The position numbers and the translations under genes were made by a program. Below, piece after piece: positions 4,389-5,723 of a stretch of 5,723 bases of DNA. Within the stretch, counting starts at the first letter, position 1, and every line of letters starts with the position of its first letter. Under the pieces are notes generated by a model. That model had not been told where the DNA came from. It saw only the letters and a program-made list of their open reading frames with translations, and ran no database searches. The stretch is from Lamprocystis purpurea (GTDB lineage Bacteria; Pseudomonadota; Gammaproteobacteria; Chromatiales; Chromatiaceae), in contig DYRB01000216.1 in the NCBI GenBank assembly GCA_020718945.1, forward strand, positions 1-5,723. The letters run 5' to 3'.

Positions 4389-5723
4389 ATGAGCAAAACG
4401 GTCAAATACCTGCTTGACGAAAAGGACATGCCCAAGTCCTGGTACAACATCAACGCTGACCTTCCAGTGCCCCTCGATCCGGTGCTGCACCCGGGGACCA
4501 AGCAACCCATAGGGCCGGACGACCTGGCGGTGATATTCCCGCGGGCCGTCATCGAGCAGGAGATGAGCACCGAGCGCGAAATCGAGATCCCCAAGCCGGT
4601 GCGCGAGGTCTATCGCCAGTGGCGCCCCTCGCCCCTGTTCCGCGCCCGTCGGCTGGAGAAGGCGCTGAATACCCCGGCCAAGATCTATTACAAGTACGAA
4701 GGGGTCAGCCCCGCCGGCAGCCACAAGCCCAACACCGCCATCCCCCAGGCCTTCTACAACAAGGAGGAAGGGGTCAAGCGCATCACCACCGAGACCGGTG
4801 CCGGGCAGTGGGGCTCCTCGCTGGCCCTGGCCGGGTCCTTCTTCGGGCTCGAAATCCTGGTCTACATGGTCAAGGTGAGCTTCCACCAGAAGCCCTACCG
4901 GCGGGCCTTCATGGAGACCTTTGGGGCGACCTGCATCGCCAGCCCCAGCGATACCACCGCCTCCGGCCGCGCCATCCTGGCCGAGCACCCGGACAGCACC
5001 GGCAGCCTGGGGATCGCCATCAGCGAGGCGGTGGAGGTCGCCGCCCAGCGCGACGACACCAAGTACGCCCTGGGCAGTGTGCTGAACCATGTCCTTCTGC
5101 ACCAGACCGTCACCGGCATCGAGGCCATGCAGCAGATGGACCTGGCCGGCGACTACCCGGACATGGTCATCGGCTGCACCGGCGGGGGCAGCAACTTCGC
5201 CGGTCTGGCCTTTCCGTTCCTGGGCAAGCAGTTGCGCGAGGGCGGCAACACCCAATTCATCGCCGTGGAGCCGTCCGCCTGCCCGACCCTGACCAAAGGG
5301 CTCTTCGCCTATGACTTCGGCGACACGGCCCACCTGACCCCGCTGGTCAAGATGTTCACCCTGGGTTCGACCTTCGTCCCGCCCGGCTTCCACGCCGGTG
5401 GCCTGCGCTATCACGGCATGGCGCCCCAGGTCAGCCACCTGGCCAAGCTGGGCTACATCAGCCCCCGCTCCTACAACCAGTTGGAGTGCTTTGCCGCCGG
5501 GATACAGTTCGCCAAGGCCGAGGGCATCATCCCGGCCCCCGAGGCCAACCACGCGGTGCGGGCCGCCATCGACGAGGCGGAGAAGTGCCGCGAGACCGGG
5601 GAGGCCAAGACCATCCTGTTCATGCTCTCCGGCCACGGCCACTTCGACATGCAGGCCTACACGGACTACCTGGAGGGCAAGCTCCAGGACCTGGTCTACG
5701 ACGAGTCCGAGGTCGCCATGGCC
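4389..5723 (+). CDS. trpB: TrpB2-type tryptophan synthase beta chain, 3' end cut by window
   Basis: The frame runs from ATG 4389 for 445 codons without a stop and leaves the window; TrpB2 proteins are usually about 450 residues, so only a few codons are missing. It belongs to fold-type II PLP enzymes, which join indole to a serine-derived aminoacrylate to make tryptophan in the cytoplasm. Visible sites: PLP-binding Lys113 in GSHKPNTA, catalytic Glu135 in ETGAGQWG, phosphate-binding GGGSN (265-269) and Ser414 in LSGHGHFD near the pyridine nitrogen. The N-terminal extension of about 80 residues and ETGAGQWG (ETGAGQHG in classical TrpB1) place it in the TrpB2 (TIGR01415) group. Studied TrpB2 enzymes lack normal coupling to TrpA, and some prefer O-phosphoserine; for this protein that is inference. 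AGAGG (4380-4384) gives a ribosome site with a short 4-nt spacer. No trpA or other trp gene is visible next to it. Confidence 0.95.
   Translation, partial: MSKTVKYLLDEKDMPKSWYNINADLPVPLDPVLHPGTKQPIGPDDLAVIFPRAVIEQEMSTEREIEIPKPVREVYRQWRPSPLFRARRLEKALNTPAKIYYKYEGVSPAGSHKPNTAIPQAFYNKEEGVKRITTETGAGQWGSSLALAGSFFGLEILVYMVKVSFHQKPYRRAFMETFGATCIASPSDTTASGRAILAEHPDSTGSLGIAISEAVEVAAQRDDTKYALGSVLNHVLLHQTVTGIEAMQQMDLAGDYPDMVIGCTGGGSNFAGLAFPFLGKQLREGGNTQFIAVEPSACPTLTKGLFAYDFGDTAHLTPLVKMFTLGSTFVPPGFHAGGLRYHGMAPQVSHLAKLGYISPRSYNQLECFAAGIQFAKAEGIIPAPEANHAVRAAIDEAEKCRETGEAKTILFMLSGHGHFDMQAYTDYLEGKLQDLVYDESEVAMA

Noticed and set aside
3391..4392. Plus-strand open frames opposite the coiled-coil gene
   Set aside because: Their products are Gly/Arg/Pro- or Ser/Arg-rich without structure. 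The minus frame has a ribosome site, a promoter-like pair, a membrane span and coiled coils.
4281..5642. Long minus-strand open frame of 453 codons opposite trpB2
   Set aside because: Low-complexity Gly/Asp/Val-rich composition, no recognisable motif, and fully antisense to a well-conserved enzyme.

Overview
The window is GC-rich, with strong G/C bias at third codon positions and short intergenic regions filled with palindromic repeats. The repeats built on GTGGGAGCGGC / GCGGCTAAAGCCGC resemble the REP elements common in gammaproteobacteria (Pseudomonas, Xanthomonas, purple sulfur bacteria). With an Rpn/PD-(D/E)XK 'transposase-like' gene and a TrpB2-type tryptophan synthase, I infer a gammaproteobacterium, possibly Chromatiales/Chromatiaceae. 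That is a judgement from style and content; there is no rRNA or other taxonomic marker here.

Layout, left to right. (1) Bases 1-863 hold the 3' part of an Rpn-family (TIGR01784-like) PD-(D/E)XK nuclease gene, cut by the window edge and ending in a charged coiled-coil tail made of 21-bp tandem repeats. (2) Bases 864-1191 hold no complete gene. They carry a 12-bp palindrome, a 25-codon relic of the C-terminus of a response-regulator receiver domain, and a degenerate REP pair. (3) Bases 1192-2985 encode a complete ABC exporter half-transporter (membrane domain fused to ATPase, MsbA-related type). (4) Bases 2986-3339 are non-coding and almost entirely palindromic or inverted repeats, including a perfect 23-bp REP inverted pair. 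One arm of that pair is identical to the REP upstream of the exporter. (5) Bases 3340-4167, minus strand, encode an unrecognised membrane-anchored coiled-coil protein with a Pro/Gln-rich tail. (6) Bases 4168-4388 are a divergent promoter region. (7) Bases 4389-5723, plus strand, encode a nearly complete TrpB2-type tryptophan synthase beta chain that runs off the right edge.

The genes do not look like one pathway or operon. The exporter stands alone between repeat blocks, and the coiled-coil gene and trpB2 are divergently transcribed from a shared 221-bp gap. I see no CRISPR, tRNA, rRNA, intact insertion sequence or defence operon. I did not find a convincing new multi-gene system. The points most worth a second look are the unknown coiled-coil membrane protein, the receiver-domain relic beside a REP, the exporter start placed directly after a REP, and the composite palindrome block after the exporter.
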